Assembly (NCBI GenBank): GCA_002363695.1
Contig: DEWO01000057.1
Coordinates: 6,425 to 20,708, forward strand
Direction: 5' to 3'
Source of the DNA: Prevotella sp. UBA3208
GTDB lineage: Bacteria > Bacteroidota > Bacteroidia > Bacteroidales > Bacteroidaceae
DNA length: 14,284 nucleotides
Numbering within the stretch: the stretch's first letter is position 1; each line of letters begins with the position of its first letter. The translations under genes and the position numbers were made by a program. Of the stretch, positions 1 to 6,128 are shown piece after piece. Under the pieces are notes generated by a model. It did no database searches and was not told the DNA's origin. It was given only the letters and a program-made list of their open reading frames with translations.

Positions 1-2
1 CA

Positions 3-156
3 ATCGGACAACAATCGGACAACAACAGGCCATTGAACGAAGGGAAGACTTAAACTGAACGGAATTCGAATAGAGTGGAATTGGAGACCTTTCGGAGAAG
101 AATTGGAGACCTTTCGGAGAAGTATTAGAGCGTTATTGGAGGACGATTGGAGAAAC
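3..156. repeat. Degenerate array of 11-bp units upstream of the acid-sugar operon
   Basis: Units begin every 11 bases in one constant phase. Positions 3 and 14 are two identical copies of ATCGGACAACA. Positions 80, 102, 135 and 146 start with ATTGGAG, position 124 with ATTAGAG, and positions 91 and 113 with TTCGGAG. The consensus is a 7-base core, (A/T)T(C/T)GGA(G/C), followed by four variable bases. Bases 79-100 and 101-122 form a perfect 22-bp tandem duplication, which is two 11-bp units. Units at 58 and 69 are weaker matches in the same phase; units at 25, 36 and 47 are largely decayed. No credible reading frame crosses the block, and 11 is not a multiple of three. It lies 102 bases before the first operon gene. 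Its role is unknown: a phased protein-binding array or neutral repeat expansion are both possible. Confidence 0.7.
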
Positions 157-257
157 GGGAAGAGGGGACTGATGACTATTCGGCAGTTCATACGTCTTTA
201 AAATAAGATAGATAAAAATCATTGTGGAAATAAAGATGTATAAATATTGCAACGCGT

Positions 258-1142
258 ATGAACAACAGTAAGTATCGTGGCGTGGTGGTGCCGATGGTGA
301 CCCCCGTTACACAGGACGGACGGCTGGACGTGGAAGCTGTCAAGCGCATTATTGACTTTTTTGCCCAGAACAAGGTTTCACCCCTCTTGATGGGAACGAC
401 CGGCGAGGGCAACAGTGTCAGCCAGGCCGATGGGCAGCTGTTTGTAGAGACGGCGGTGAAGGCTGCTGACGGGCGTATCCTCATCTATGCCGGACTCACC
501 GGCAACTGCTTTAGCGAGCAGGTGCGCCAGGCTGAGGTCTACACGGCGCTGGGTGCCGACGTCATCGTAGCCACGCTGCCGACATACTACGCCCTGACGG
601 AGGAGCAGATGTACGAATACTACAAGACGCTGGCCGACTGCATCAGCGGGCCGCTGATGCTCTACAACATCCTGGCTACGACGCATATGTCGATTCCCGT
701 AGATGTGATTAAGAGGCTGGCTGACCATCCGAACATTGTGGGGTTGAAAGACTCGGAGCGCGACCTGGACCGCATGGCGCAGTGCATCGAGATTGCCAAG
801 GGACGCGACGACTTTGCCTACTTCTGCGGCTGGGCAGCACAGAGCGCACACTCGCTGGAGTTAGGCGGCAATGGCATCGTACCCTCTACCGGCAACTACG
901 TGCCCGAGATGTTCCAGCAACTGTTCGAGGCCGCCATGCAGGGCGACTGGAATACAGCCAACCGCTTGCAGGACGAGACCAACGAGATTGCAAAGATTTA
1001 TCAGAAAGACCGCACTTTAGGACAGAGCCTCACGGCACTGAAGGTGATGATGCAGACCAAGGGTCTCTGCGAGCCTTGGATGCTGATGCCCCTCACCCGC
1101 CTCAGCCAAGAGGAAGAACAGGCCATCCGCGAAAAGCTGTAA
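258..1142 (+). CDS. Dihydrodipicolinate synthase / N-acetylneuraminate lyase family aldolase
   Basis: This is a 294-residue class I aldolase-type TIM-barrel protein, the usual length for the family. Such enzymes form a Schiff base between a lysine and a 2-keto acid (usually pyruvate) and make or break a C-C bond, or dehydrate a sugar acid, in the cytoplasm. Visible signatures are GTTGE at residues 46-50, the catalytic tyrosine at 136 in LYN, the Schiff-base lysine 164 in GLKDS, and GNGIVPSTGN at 204-213. The usual YNxP motif reads YNILATT: proline is replaced by leucine, and the arginine five residues after the tyrosine, which binds aspartate semialdehyde in DapA, is threonine 141. A role in lysine synthesis is therefore unlikely. 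It is the first gene of an operon with a symporter, an alcohol dehydrogenase, PdxA2 and a DUF1537 kinase, so cleavage or dehydration of a keto-deoxy sugar acid is the best inference. Sialate lyase is an alternative, but no other nan gene is present. The start has little Shine-Dalgarno sequence, as is common in this phylum. Confidence 0.9.
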   Translation: MNNSKYRGVVVPMVTPVTQDGRLDVEAVKRIIDFFAQNKVSPLLMGTTGEGNSVSQADGQLFVETAVKAADGRILIYAGLTGNCFSEQVRQAEVYTALGADVIVATLPTYYALTEEQMYEYYKTLADCISGPLMLYNILATTHMSIPVDVIKRLADHPNIVGLKDSERDLDRMAQCIEIAKGRDDFAYFCGWAAQSAHSLELGGNGIVPSTGNYVPEMFQQLFEAAMQGDWNTANRLQDETNEIAKIYQKDRTLGQSLTALKVMMQTKGLCEPWMLMPLTRLSQEEEQAIREKL

Positions 1143-1155
1143 ATACTAATAAATA

Positions 1156-1178
1156 GTAAATCTGTAAATCGTAAATAA
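1156..1178 (+). repeat. Three GTAAAT units just before the symporter start
   Basis: GTAAAT begins at 1156, 1164 and 1171, each followed by one or two variable bases (8-, 7- and 8-base units). The array fills most of the 41-base gap between the lyase stop codon and the symporter ATG, ending five bases before that ATG. A very similar array lies before the alcohol dehydrogenase (2732-2755). No Shine-Dalgarno sequence is visible, so the A/T-rich repeat may simply keep the ribosome entry site unstructured. That role is inferred. Confidence 0.5.
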
Positions 1179-1183
1179 CAAAG

Positions 1184-2743
1184 ATGCATTGGATTGACTA
1201 TATTATCGTGCTGCTGTCCATTCTGGCAGCCATCGGCACTGGGGTATTCTTCGCCCATAAGCAGAAGGACACGTCGCAGTATTTCGCAGGTGGCGGCAAG
1301 ATTCCTGCCTGGGCCGTAGGCATCAGCATCTTTGCCACGCTCATCAGCAGTGTTACCTTCCTCGCCTACCCTGGCGCAGCATACGCAGGCAACTGGATCC
1401 TGCTGGTGCAGGGACTGATGGTGCCCATCGTGTTGGTGGCACTCATCGGAGTCATCGTGCCATTGTTCCGCAAGGTGATACGCCTGTCTACCTACGAGTA
1501 CTTTGAGCGCCGCTTCGGACTCTTCGCCCGACTCTACTCTTCGTTCGCCTTCACTCTGGGCCATTTCTCCAAGGCAGGAACGGTATTCTTCCTTGTCAGC
1601 ATGGCCTTGGCTACCTTCCTCAATCTCGACATCTATGCCATCGTACTCATACTGGGCATCACGATTATCATCCTGACCCTGTTTGGTGGCATGGAGGCCA
1701 TCGTGTGGATGGACGTGGCTCAGGGCTTCCTGCTCATTGGCGGCGGCATCATCTGCATTGCCATCCTGCTGTTTGGCATCGAGGGTGGACCGGCAGAGAC
1801 CTTCCGCATCGCCTCGGAGTTCGACAAGATTTCGTTCGGCCCCTACGACTGGGACTTGACACAGCTGACCTTCATCGTCATGGTGCTCAACGGTATCTTC
1901 TATGCCCTGCAGAAGTATGGTACCGACCAAACCATCGTACAGCGTTATCTGGCGGCGAAGAACGACAAGGAAGCCAAGAAGGCGGCTTACATCGGTGTGC
2001 TGATGTCTGTTCCCATCTGGGCACTCTTTATGTTCATCGGCACTGCCTTGTTTGCTTATTATCACGCCCAGGGTGCTCCCCTGCTGCCTGAGGGCATCAA
2101 GGCCGACGAGGTTTTTCCTTACTTCATTGCTCATGAGCTGCCTGTAGGCATCCGCGGCCTCATCATTGCCGCCTTGGCTGCCGCTGCCATCTCGTCGCTG
2201 GACTCTGACCTCAACTGTCTGTCTGCCATTGCCGTACAAGACTACTATATGCGGTTCCGCAAACAGGCTACTGACCAGCAGCAACTGCGCTTCGGCAAGT
2301 GGATGGTGGTAGCTGCCGGTGTGGGGGCCATCGGTGTAGCGTGTCTCTATATTTCCTGGGGCGGCGAAGGAGTCTTAGGAGCCCTGTTCTCGCTCTATGC
2401 CATCTTCTCGGCCGGCATCGTGGGCATCTTCATCCTTGGCCTTTTCAGCCGCCGAGCCAACAAGCAGGGACTATACATCGGCATAGCCGCCGCCGTGCTG
2501 TACACGGCCTATGCGGTGCTGACCTCCACAAAGGTTGACATCGACGGCGACGGTGTGAAGCAGACACTGCTCGACTTGGGCGATTGGAACTTCACGCACC
2601 ACAAATACATGTTAGGGGTTTACAGCCACCTCATCGTCCTCATCGTGGGCTATGCCGCCAGCTTCCTCTTCAAGACACCGCTGGCAGACAAGGAACTGAC
2701 CATCTGGGGCTATCTGGAAGAGAGCAAAAAGGTAAAAAAGTAA
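1184..2743 (+). CDS. Sodium:solute symporter (SSS family) in the acid-sugar operon
   Basis: This 519-residue, strongly hydrophobic inner-membrane protein has the length and helix density of SSS-family transporters (about 13-14 membrane segments). Signatures are the N-terminal YFAGGGKIPAWAVGIS segment (residues 33-48, typical of SSS helix 1), the loop STYEYFERRFG (102-112), and the serine-rich AISSLDSDLNCLS segment near residue 340, which corresponds to the Na+-site helix with the usual S-S-D-S-N pattern. It would take up an organic anion or sugar acid with Na+. The substrate is inferred from the neighbours to be the sugar acid degraded by the operon. The final residues KKVKK are encoded by the start of a GTAAAA repeat array that runs over the stop codon. 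A sialic acid or other carboxylate substrate cannot be excluded. The gene starts 41 bases after the lyase and is followed 20 bases later by the alcohol dehydrogenase. Confidence 0.93.
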   Translation: MHWIDYIIVLLSILAAIGTGVFFAHKQKDTSQYFAGGGKIPAWAVGISIFATLISSVTFLAYPGAAYAGNWILLVQGLMVPIVLVALIGVIVPLFRKVIRLSTYEYFERRFGLFARLYSSFAFTLGHFSKAGTVFFLVSMALATFLNLDIYAIVLILGITIIILTLFGGMEAIVWMDVAQGFLLIGGGIICIAILLFGIEGGPAETFRIASEFDKISFGPYDWDLTQLTFIVMVLNGIFYALQKYGTDQTIVQRYLAAKNDKEAKKAAYIGVLMSVPIWALFMFIGTALFAYYHAQGAPLLPEGIKADEVFPYFIAHELPVGIRGLIIAALAAAAISSLDSDLNCLSAIAVQDYYMRFRKQATDQQQLRFGKWMVVAAGVGAIGVACLYISWGGEGVLGALFSLYAIFSAGIVGIFILGLFSRRANKQGLYIGIAAAVLYTAYAVLTSTKVDIDGDGVKQTLLDLGDWNFTHHKYMLGVYSHLIVLIVGYAASFLFKTPLADKELTIWGYLEESKKVKK

Positions 2744-2755
2744 AAGCGTAAAACA
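2732..2755 (+). repeat. Three 8-bp GTAAAA units spanning the symporter stop codon
   Basis: Units GTAAAAAA (2732), GTAAAAGC (2740) and GTAAAACA (2748) are perfectly spaced at 8 bases, with a constant 6-base core and two variable bases. The symporter stop TAA (2741-2743) lies inside the second unit. The array ends eight bases before the alcohol dehydrogenase ATG and is the second member of the GTAAA family seen at 1156-1178. Confidence 0.6.
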
Positions 2756-2763
2756 ACAAGTAT

Positions 2764-3945
2764 ATGAAACAAATCACACTCCTGCAGCCACAGAAAATCG
2801 TGTTCGGCACGGGCTGCATCCAGACATTAGTAGAAGACTACAAGAAATCAGGCTATAAGAAACTGTTCGTCATGACAGCTCCTCCCATTCGTCCTTTGCT
2901 GGACGAGACCTTGACGGAACTCCAGGCTGCTGGCGTGGCTACCGAGGTCTATCAGGACATCGTGGCTGAGCCGACGGTCAACGACTTCAAGCAGATTCTT
3001 GACTGCGCCCGTGCCTTCGGTGCCGACAGCATCGTAGGCGTAGGCGGCGGCTCGGTGCTTGACGTCAGCAAGCTGGTGGCTGCATTCATCAACAGCGACC
3101 AACAGGTGGAAGACTGCTTTGGCACGGGCTTCATCCGTCAGAAAGGGCTCTGGTTCGCCTGTCTGCCCACCACGGCAGGAACGGGCTCCGAGGTTTCGCC
3201 CAACGCCATTCTGCTGGACGAGCGCGACCATCTGAAGAAAGGCATCGTGTCGCCTTACCTCATTGCTGACGCAGCTTATGTAGACCCCAAGCTGACATGG
3301 ACCGTACCCGCTAAGGTCACAGCCGATACGGGCATGGATGCACTGACCCACTGCATCGAAGCCTACACCAACAAGTTTGCCCATCCTGCCGTTGACATCT
3401 ACGCCCTGCAGGGCATCCGTCTCATTGCTGCCCATCTGGAGCGTGCCGTCACCTTGGCTCGCGACAATAAACCCGCTGACCTCAGCGACAATCCCACCTA
3501 CGTCGAGGCCCGCGAGGCGCTGGCCCTCGGTTCGCTGTATGGCGGTCTGTGTCTGGGGCCTGTCAATACCGCAGCCGTCCACGCTCTGAGCTATCCCTTA
3601 GGTGGTGAATTCCACATTCCCCACGGGCTGTCGAATGCCATCCTGCTGCCCAGCGTCATGAAGTTCAATGCAGAGGTCAACGTCAAGCGCTATGCCGAAG
3701 TGGCTATCGCGCTCGGCTGCAAGCCTGGCAAAGACGACGCAGAAACCGCCGCCAATGGTGTCGACTTCATCTACCGGCTGGCCGAAGCAGTAGGTATCCC
3801 AAAGAAACTGACCGACCTGGGCATTCCCCAGACCGCTGTCGACGGCATGGCCAAAGCCGCCATGGAGGTACAGCGCCTGCTGAAGAACAATCCGAGAGAA
3901 GTCACCGAGCAAGACGCTCGTGACATTTACAATTCGCTTTATTAA
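2764..3945 (+). CDS. Iron-containing (group III) alcohol dehydrogenase
   Basis: This is a 393-residue NAD(P)-dependent dehydrogenase, the standard length for the Fe-ADH family. The N-terminal Rossmann-like domain has GGGSVLD at 94-100 and TTAGTGSE at 136-143, both nucleotide-binding signatures. The C-terminal helical domain carries the metal ligands Asp192 and His196 (MDALTHCIEAY), His273 (AVHALSYPLG) and His287 (FHIPHGLSN). The 14-residue spacing of the last two matches lactaldehyde reductase FucO. It would interconvert a short alcohol and an aldehyde or ketone in the cytoplasm. The substrate is unknown. It may oxidise a hydroxy acid before phosphorylation, or remove an aldehyde released by the lyase at 258-1142. 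It lies between the symporter and pdxA2, 13 bases before the latter, so co-transcription is very likely. Confidence 0.93.
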   Translation: MKQITLLQPQKIVFGTGCIQTLVEDYKKSGYKKLFVMTAPPIRPLLDETLTELQAAGVATEVYQDIVAEPTVNDFKQILDCARAFGADSIVGVGGGSVLDVSKLVAAFINSDQQVEDCFGTGFIRQKGLWFACLPTTAGTGSEVSPNAILLDERDHLKKGIVSPYLIADAAYVDPKLTWTVPAKVTADTGMDALTHCIEAYTNKFAHPAVDIYALQGIRLIAAHLERAVTLARDNKPADLSDNPTYVEAREALALGSLYGGLCLGPVNTAAVHALSYPLGGEFHIPHGLSNAILLPSVMKFNAEVNVKRYAEVAIALGCKPGKDDAETAANGVDFIYRLAEAVGIPKKLTDLGIPQTAVDGMAKAAMEVQRLLKNNPREVTEQDARDIYNSLY

Positions 3946-3958
3946 TTCTTCGAAAAAA

Positions 3959-4993
3959 ATGAAACCAATATTAGCCATCACCATGGGCGACCCTGCCGGC
4001 ATCGGACCGGAAATCACCGTGCGCGCCCTGAACCGTCAAGAGACCTACGACAAGTGCCGTCCCATCGTCACCGGCGATGCTGCCATCATGCGCCAAGCCG
4101 TCAGCCTGCTGGGCTTCAACCTGCAAGTAAACGCCATCCAAGACGTCAAGGAGGCCCGCTTTGAGTTCGGCACCATCGACGTACTCGACCTGCAGTGCGT
4201 TGACCTCTCCACCTTTGAGTTCGGCAAGGTGCAGGCCCAATGCGGCAATGCCGCTTTCCAGTATATCAAGAAAGCCATCGAGCTGGCCATGTCCGACGAG
4301 GTTGACGGTACCGTTACCGCCCCCCTCAACAAGGAAGCACTGAATCTGGCTGGTCACCACTTCGACGGCCACACGGAGATATATGCCACCTTCACCAACA
4401 CCAAGAAGTACGCTATGATGCTGGCCGACGAGAATATCCGCGTCATCCACGTCTCGACCCACGTTCCCCTGCGCAAGGCCTGCGACCTGGTGAAGAAGGC
4501 CCGCGTCATTGAGTGCGTGGAACTCATTGACGACGCCTGCCGCCAGTTCGGCATCGAGAAACCTCACATTGGGGTGGCCGGCCTGAACCCCCACAGCAGC
4601 GAAAACGGTATGTTCGGCTGGGAGGAGGCTCAGGAGATTATTCCTGCCATCGAGGAACTGCGCCAGCGCGGCTTCGATGTAGACGGTCCCGTTCCCCCCG
4701 ACAGTGTCTTTGCCAAGGCCAAGTGCGGACAGTTCGACGGTGTTGTTGCCATGTACCACGACCAAGGCCACATTCCCTTGAAGGTCTGCGCCTTCAACTG
4801 GAACAAAGAGACGGGCAAGATGGAGTCGGCCTCCGGCGTCAACATCACCCTCGGCCTGCCCATCATCCGCGTGAGTGTCGACCACGGCACCGCCTTCGAC
4901 GTTGCCGGCAAGGGCATTGCCAACGACAGCGCCATGACCCTCAGCATTGACTACGCCACCCGTATGGCCATCTATAGGAAAGGTAAGAAGTAA
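3959..4993 (+). CDS. pdxA2: PdxA2-type four-carbon acid-sugar 4-phosphate dehydrogenase (annotated as 4-hydroxythreonine-4-phosphate dehydrogenase)
   Basis: This 344-residue protein belongs to the PdxA family of NAD- and metal-dependent oxidative decarboxylases. The N-terminus AITMGDPAGIGPEI (residues 6-19), GHTE (137-140), the segment around NPHSSENGMFGWEE (210-223), YHDQGHIPLKV (266-276) and SVDHGTAFDVAGKGIA (306-321) are all family signatures. Metal ligands are His168, His212 and His267. In place of the classical NPHAGEGG it has NPHSSENG. True PdxA acts in vitamin B6 synthesis. PdxA2 homologues paired with a DUF1537 kinase oxidise D-threonate or D-erythronate 4-phosphate and decarboxylate it to dihydroxyacetone phosphate. 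The kinase follows only four bases downstream, so the catabolic role is favoured. An in-frame ATG at 3920 lies inside the upstream gene; the ATG at 3959 puts the conserved N-terminus at residue 1 and was chosen. Exact substrate stereochemistry is not readable. Confidence 0.9.
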   Translation: MKPILAITMGDPAGIGPEITVRALNRQETYDKCRPIVTGDAAIMRQAVSLLGFNLQVNAIQDVKEARFEFGTIDVLDLQCVDLSTFEFGKVQAQCGNAAFQYIKKAIELAMSDEVDGTVTAPLNKEALNLAGHHFDGHTEIYATFTNTKKYAMMLADENIRVIHVSTHVPLRKACDLVKKARVIECVELIDDACRQFGIEKPHIGVAGLNPHSSENGMFGWEEAQEIIPAIEELRQRGFDVDGPVPPDSVFAKAKCGQFDGVVAMYHDQGHIPLKVCAFNWNKETGKMESASGVNITLGLPIIRVSVDHGTAFDVAGKGIANDSAMTLSIDYATRMAIYRKGKK

Positions 4994-4997
4994 GAAA

Positions 4998-6128
4998 ATG
5001 ATAGTCATTGCGGACGACATCACCGGGGCTGCCGAAATAGCCGGTATCGCCCACGCTACGGGGCACCCCGCGCGGCTGCTCTGCGGTTGTCCTGCAGGCG
5101 GCGACAGTGTCGCAACAGGCGCTGTCACTGTCATTGCCACTGACACCCGTTCCATGACAGAGGGCGAGGCTGCGGCCGAGACCCGCCATATCATAAGCCC
5201 CCTTTCTTTGGAAGGGGATGGGGGGAGGCTCCTCTTCAAGAAGACCGACTCAGCCCTGCGCGGCCACGTTGTTGCCGAACTCACAGCCCTGATGCAGGCC
5301 ACGAGCTACCAGCGTGCCGTCTATCTGCCTGCCAACCCCTCGAAGGAACGTACCATCCGCAATGGTATCTATTATATTAAAGGTGTACCCATTGCCGACA
5401 CTGCCTTCAGTTACGACCCAGAGTTCCCTGCCCACACGTCGTCGGTGAAAGAGCGCTTCCCCGATGCTGGCGACCACGGCATCATCATGCCCGACGCCGA
5501 AAGCACGGATGACATCCGGAGAGTGATAGAACGGTATGACGATGGTAAGACGCTTTTCGCCGGTGCAGCAGACTTGTTTACGGCGTTTCTGCCCAAGGGC
5601 CAAGGCATAGATAGGCTAACTAGTTCAACTAGTCATACTAGTCTAACTAGTATAACTGGCCCTACTGGTCTTTCTCGCCCGAGCGTCCTCATCCTCTGCG
5701 GCAGCACGCAGAGCCGTCCCCTCAACCTCGGCATACCTGTTGCCCCCATGCCGCGCGAGGTCTACGACGGAGAACAGGGAGCCGACTACTGGTACCAATT
5801 CCTCACCTCTCACCTCTCACCCCTCACCTCACTCATCCTCACCATCCCCCACACCCACCGTACGGGCAAGGAGGTGGCCGTCCATCTGCGTACGGTGATG
5901 GCGGAGATGGCCAGGCGGTTGGTCAGCCTGCACCGGCCTGACCAACTCATCGTCGAGGGCGGCGCCACCGCTTGGGCCACCCTCAATGCCCTGGGCTGGC
6001 ATGAATTTCAGATAGAACGTCAGGCAGCTCCCGGCGTCGTACAAATGAGTGCCACCAACGGAACGCTGGTGACACTCAAGCCTGGCAGTTACCCGTGGGG
6101 CGGACTGTTTCAGTCCTTCAGCGAATAG
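4998..6128 (+). CDS. DUF1537 four-carbon acid-sugar kinase (D-threonate / D-erythronate kinase type)
   Basis: This 376-residue protein belongs to the kinase family formerly called DUF1537 (DtnK/OtnK/LtnK), which phosphorylates four-carbon sugar acids with ATP. The N-terminal domain has [14 protein letters not shown] (3-16) and [10 protein letters not shown] (80-89, usually KTDSTLRG). The C-terminal nucleotide-binding domain has VEGGATA (319-325), and [10 protein letters not shown] (360-369) where many members have K-x-G-x-F/Y-G. The start at 4998 places MIVIADD at residue 1; an earlier in-frame ATG at 4947 lies inside pdxA2. At 376 residues it is somewhat shorter than the usual roughly 400-430. 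Even so it carries three in-frame low-complexity insertions made of DNA repeats: residues 67-77 (palindrome), 208-225 (ACTAGT array, at the likely domain hinge) and 269-278 (7-bp array). All core motifs are intact, so it is probably active. Its 3' end overlaps the convergent SIMPL gene by 19 bases. Its product would be the substrate of PdxA2. Confidence 0.88.
   Translation: MIVIADDITGAAEIAGIAHATGHPARLLCGCPAGGDSVATGAVTVIATDTRSMTEGEAAAETRHIISPLSLEGDGGRLLFKKTDSALRGHVVAELTALMQATSYQRAVYLPANPSKERTIRNGIYYIKGVPIADTAFSYDPEFPAHTSSVKERFPDAGDHGIIMPDAESTDDIRRVIERYDDGKTLFAGAADLFTAFLPKGQGIDRLTSSTSHTSLTSITGPTGLSRPSVLILCGSTQSRPLNLGIPVAPMPREVYDGEQGADYWYQFLTSHLSPLTSLILTIPHTHRTGKEVAVHLRTVMAEMARRLVSLHRPDQLIVEGGATAWATLNALGWHEFQIERQAAPGVVQMSATNGTLVTLKPGSYPWGGLFQSFSE
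5196..5230. repeat. G/C-rich palindromic element inside the DUF1537 kinase gene
   Basis: The block begins AGCC and ends GGCT and contains a hairpin at 5199-5217: CCCCTTTC and GGAAGGGG pair over eight positions (one T-G) around a TTT loop, followed by a further G run at 5221-5226. It is read in frame as [11 protein letters not shown] and sits directly before the conserved [11 protein letters not shown] motif. From memory, similar C-rich/TTTGG/G-rich palindromes recur within and between genes in Bacteroidetes. That is recollection, not a search result. The element looks like an in-frame insertion. Confidence 0.55.
5619..5672. repeat. Six 9-bp ACTAGTnnn units inside the DUF1537 kinase gene
   Basis: ACTAGT occurs at 5619, 5628, 5637 and 5646. 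The variants ACTGGC (5655) and ACTGGT (5664) continue the exact 9-base spacing. Each core is followed by three variable bases. The array is in frame with the kinase, so every unit encodes Thr-Ser-X or Thr-Gly-X (residues 208-225). It falls between the end of the N-terminal domain ([15 protein letters not shown]) and the first strand of the C-terminal domain (SVLILCGS), the likely interdomain linker. The core is a perfect palindrome. Confidence 0.85.
5802..5829. repeat. Four 7-bp CTCACCT units inside the DUF1537 kinase gene
   Basis: CTCACCT is repeated at 5802, 5809 and 5823, with CTCACCC at 5816. The array is translated as [10 protein letters not shown] within the C-terminal half of the kinase. 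Rotated by three bases the unit is ACCTCTC, one base away from the ATCTCTC unit at 13551-13578 and in the minus-strand reading of 7541-7560, so these belong to one dispersed repeat family. Confidence 0.75.

Noticed and set aside
3..156. A CRISPR array or other spacer-bearing array
   Set aside because: Units are 11 bases, far shorter than CRISPR repeats and spacers, and no cas gene is in the window.
239..249. TATAAATATTG as a -7 promoter element for the acid-sugar operon
   Set aside because: It departs from TAnnTTTG by an extra base, has no well-spaced TTG upstream, and would place the transcript start at the ATG. The real promoter could not be identified.
1001..2284. A 427-codon open frame on the minus strand opposite the symporter
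   Set aside because: Its translation is charged, histidine- and glutamine-rich and without any domain, while the plus strand encodes a clear SSS transporter. It is a shadow produced by G/C-rich codon use.
258..2743. A sialic acid utilisation locus (nanA plus SSS transporter)
   Set aside because: No nanE, nanK, nanM or sialidase is present, and the following pdxA2/DUF1537 pair points to acid-sugar catabolism.
4947..4997. Earlier ATG for the DUF1537 kinase, overlapping pdxA2
   Set aside because: It would add 17 residues with no family counterpart; MIVIADD at 4998 matches the usual kinase N-terminus.
3971..5302. A 443-codon open frame on the minus strand opposite pdxA2 and the kinase
   Set aside because: Glycine/valine/alanine-rich shadow of two well-recognised plus-strand genes; no motif or signal sequence.
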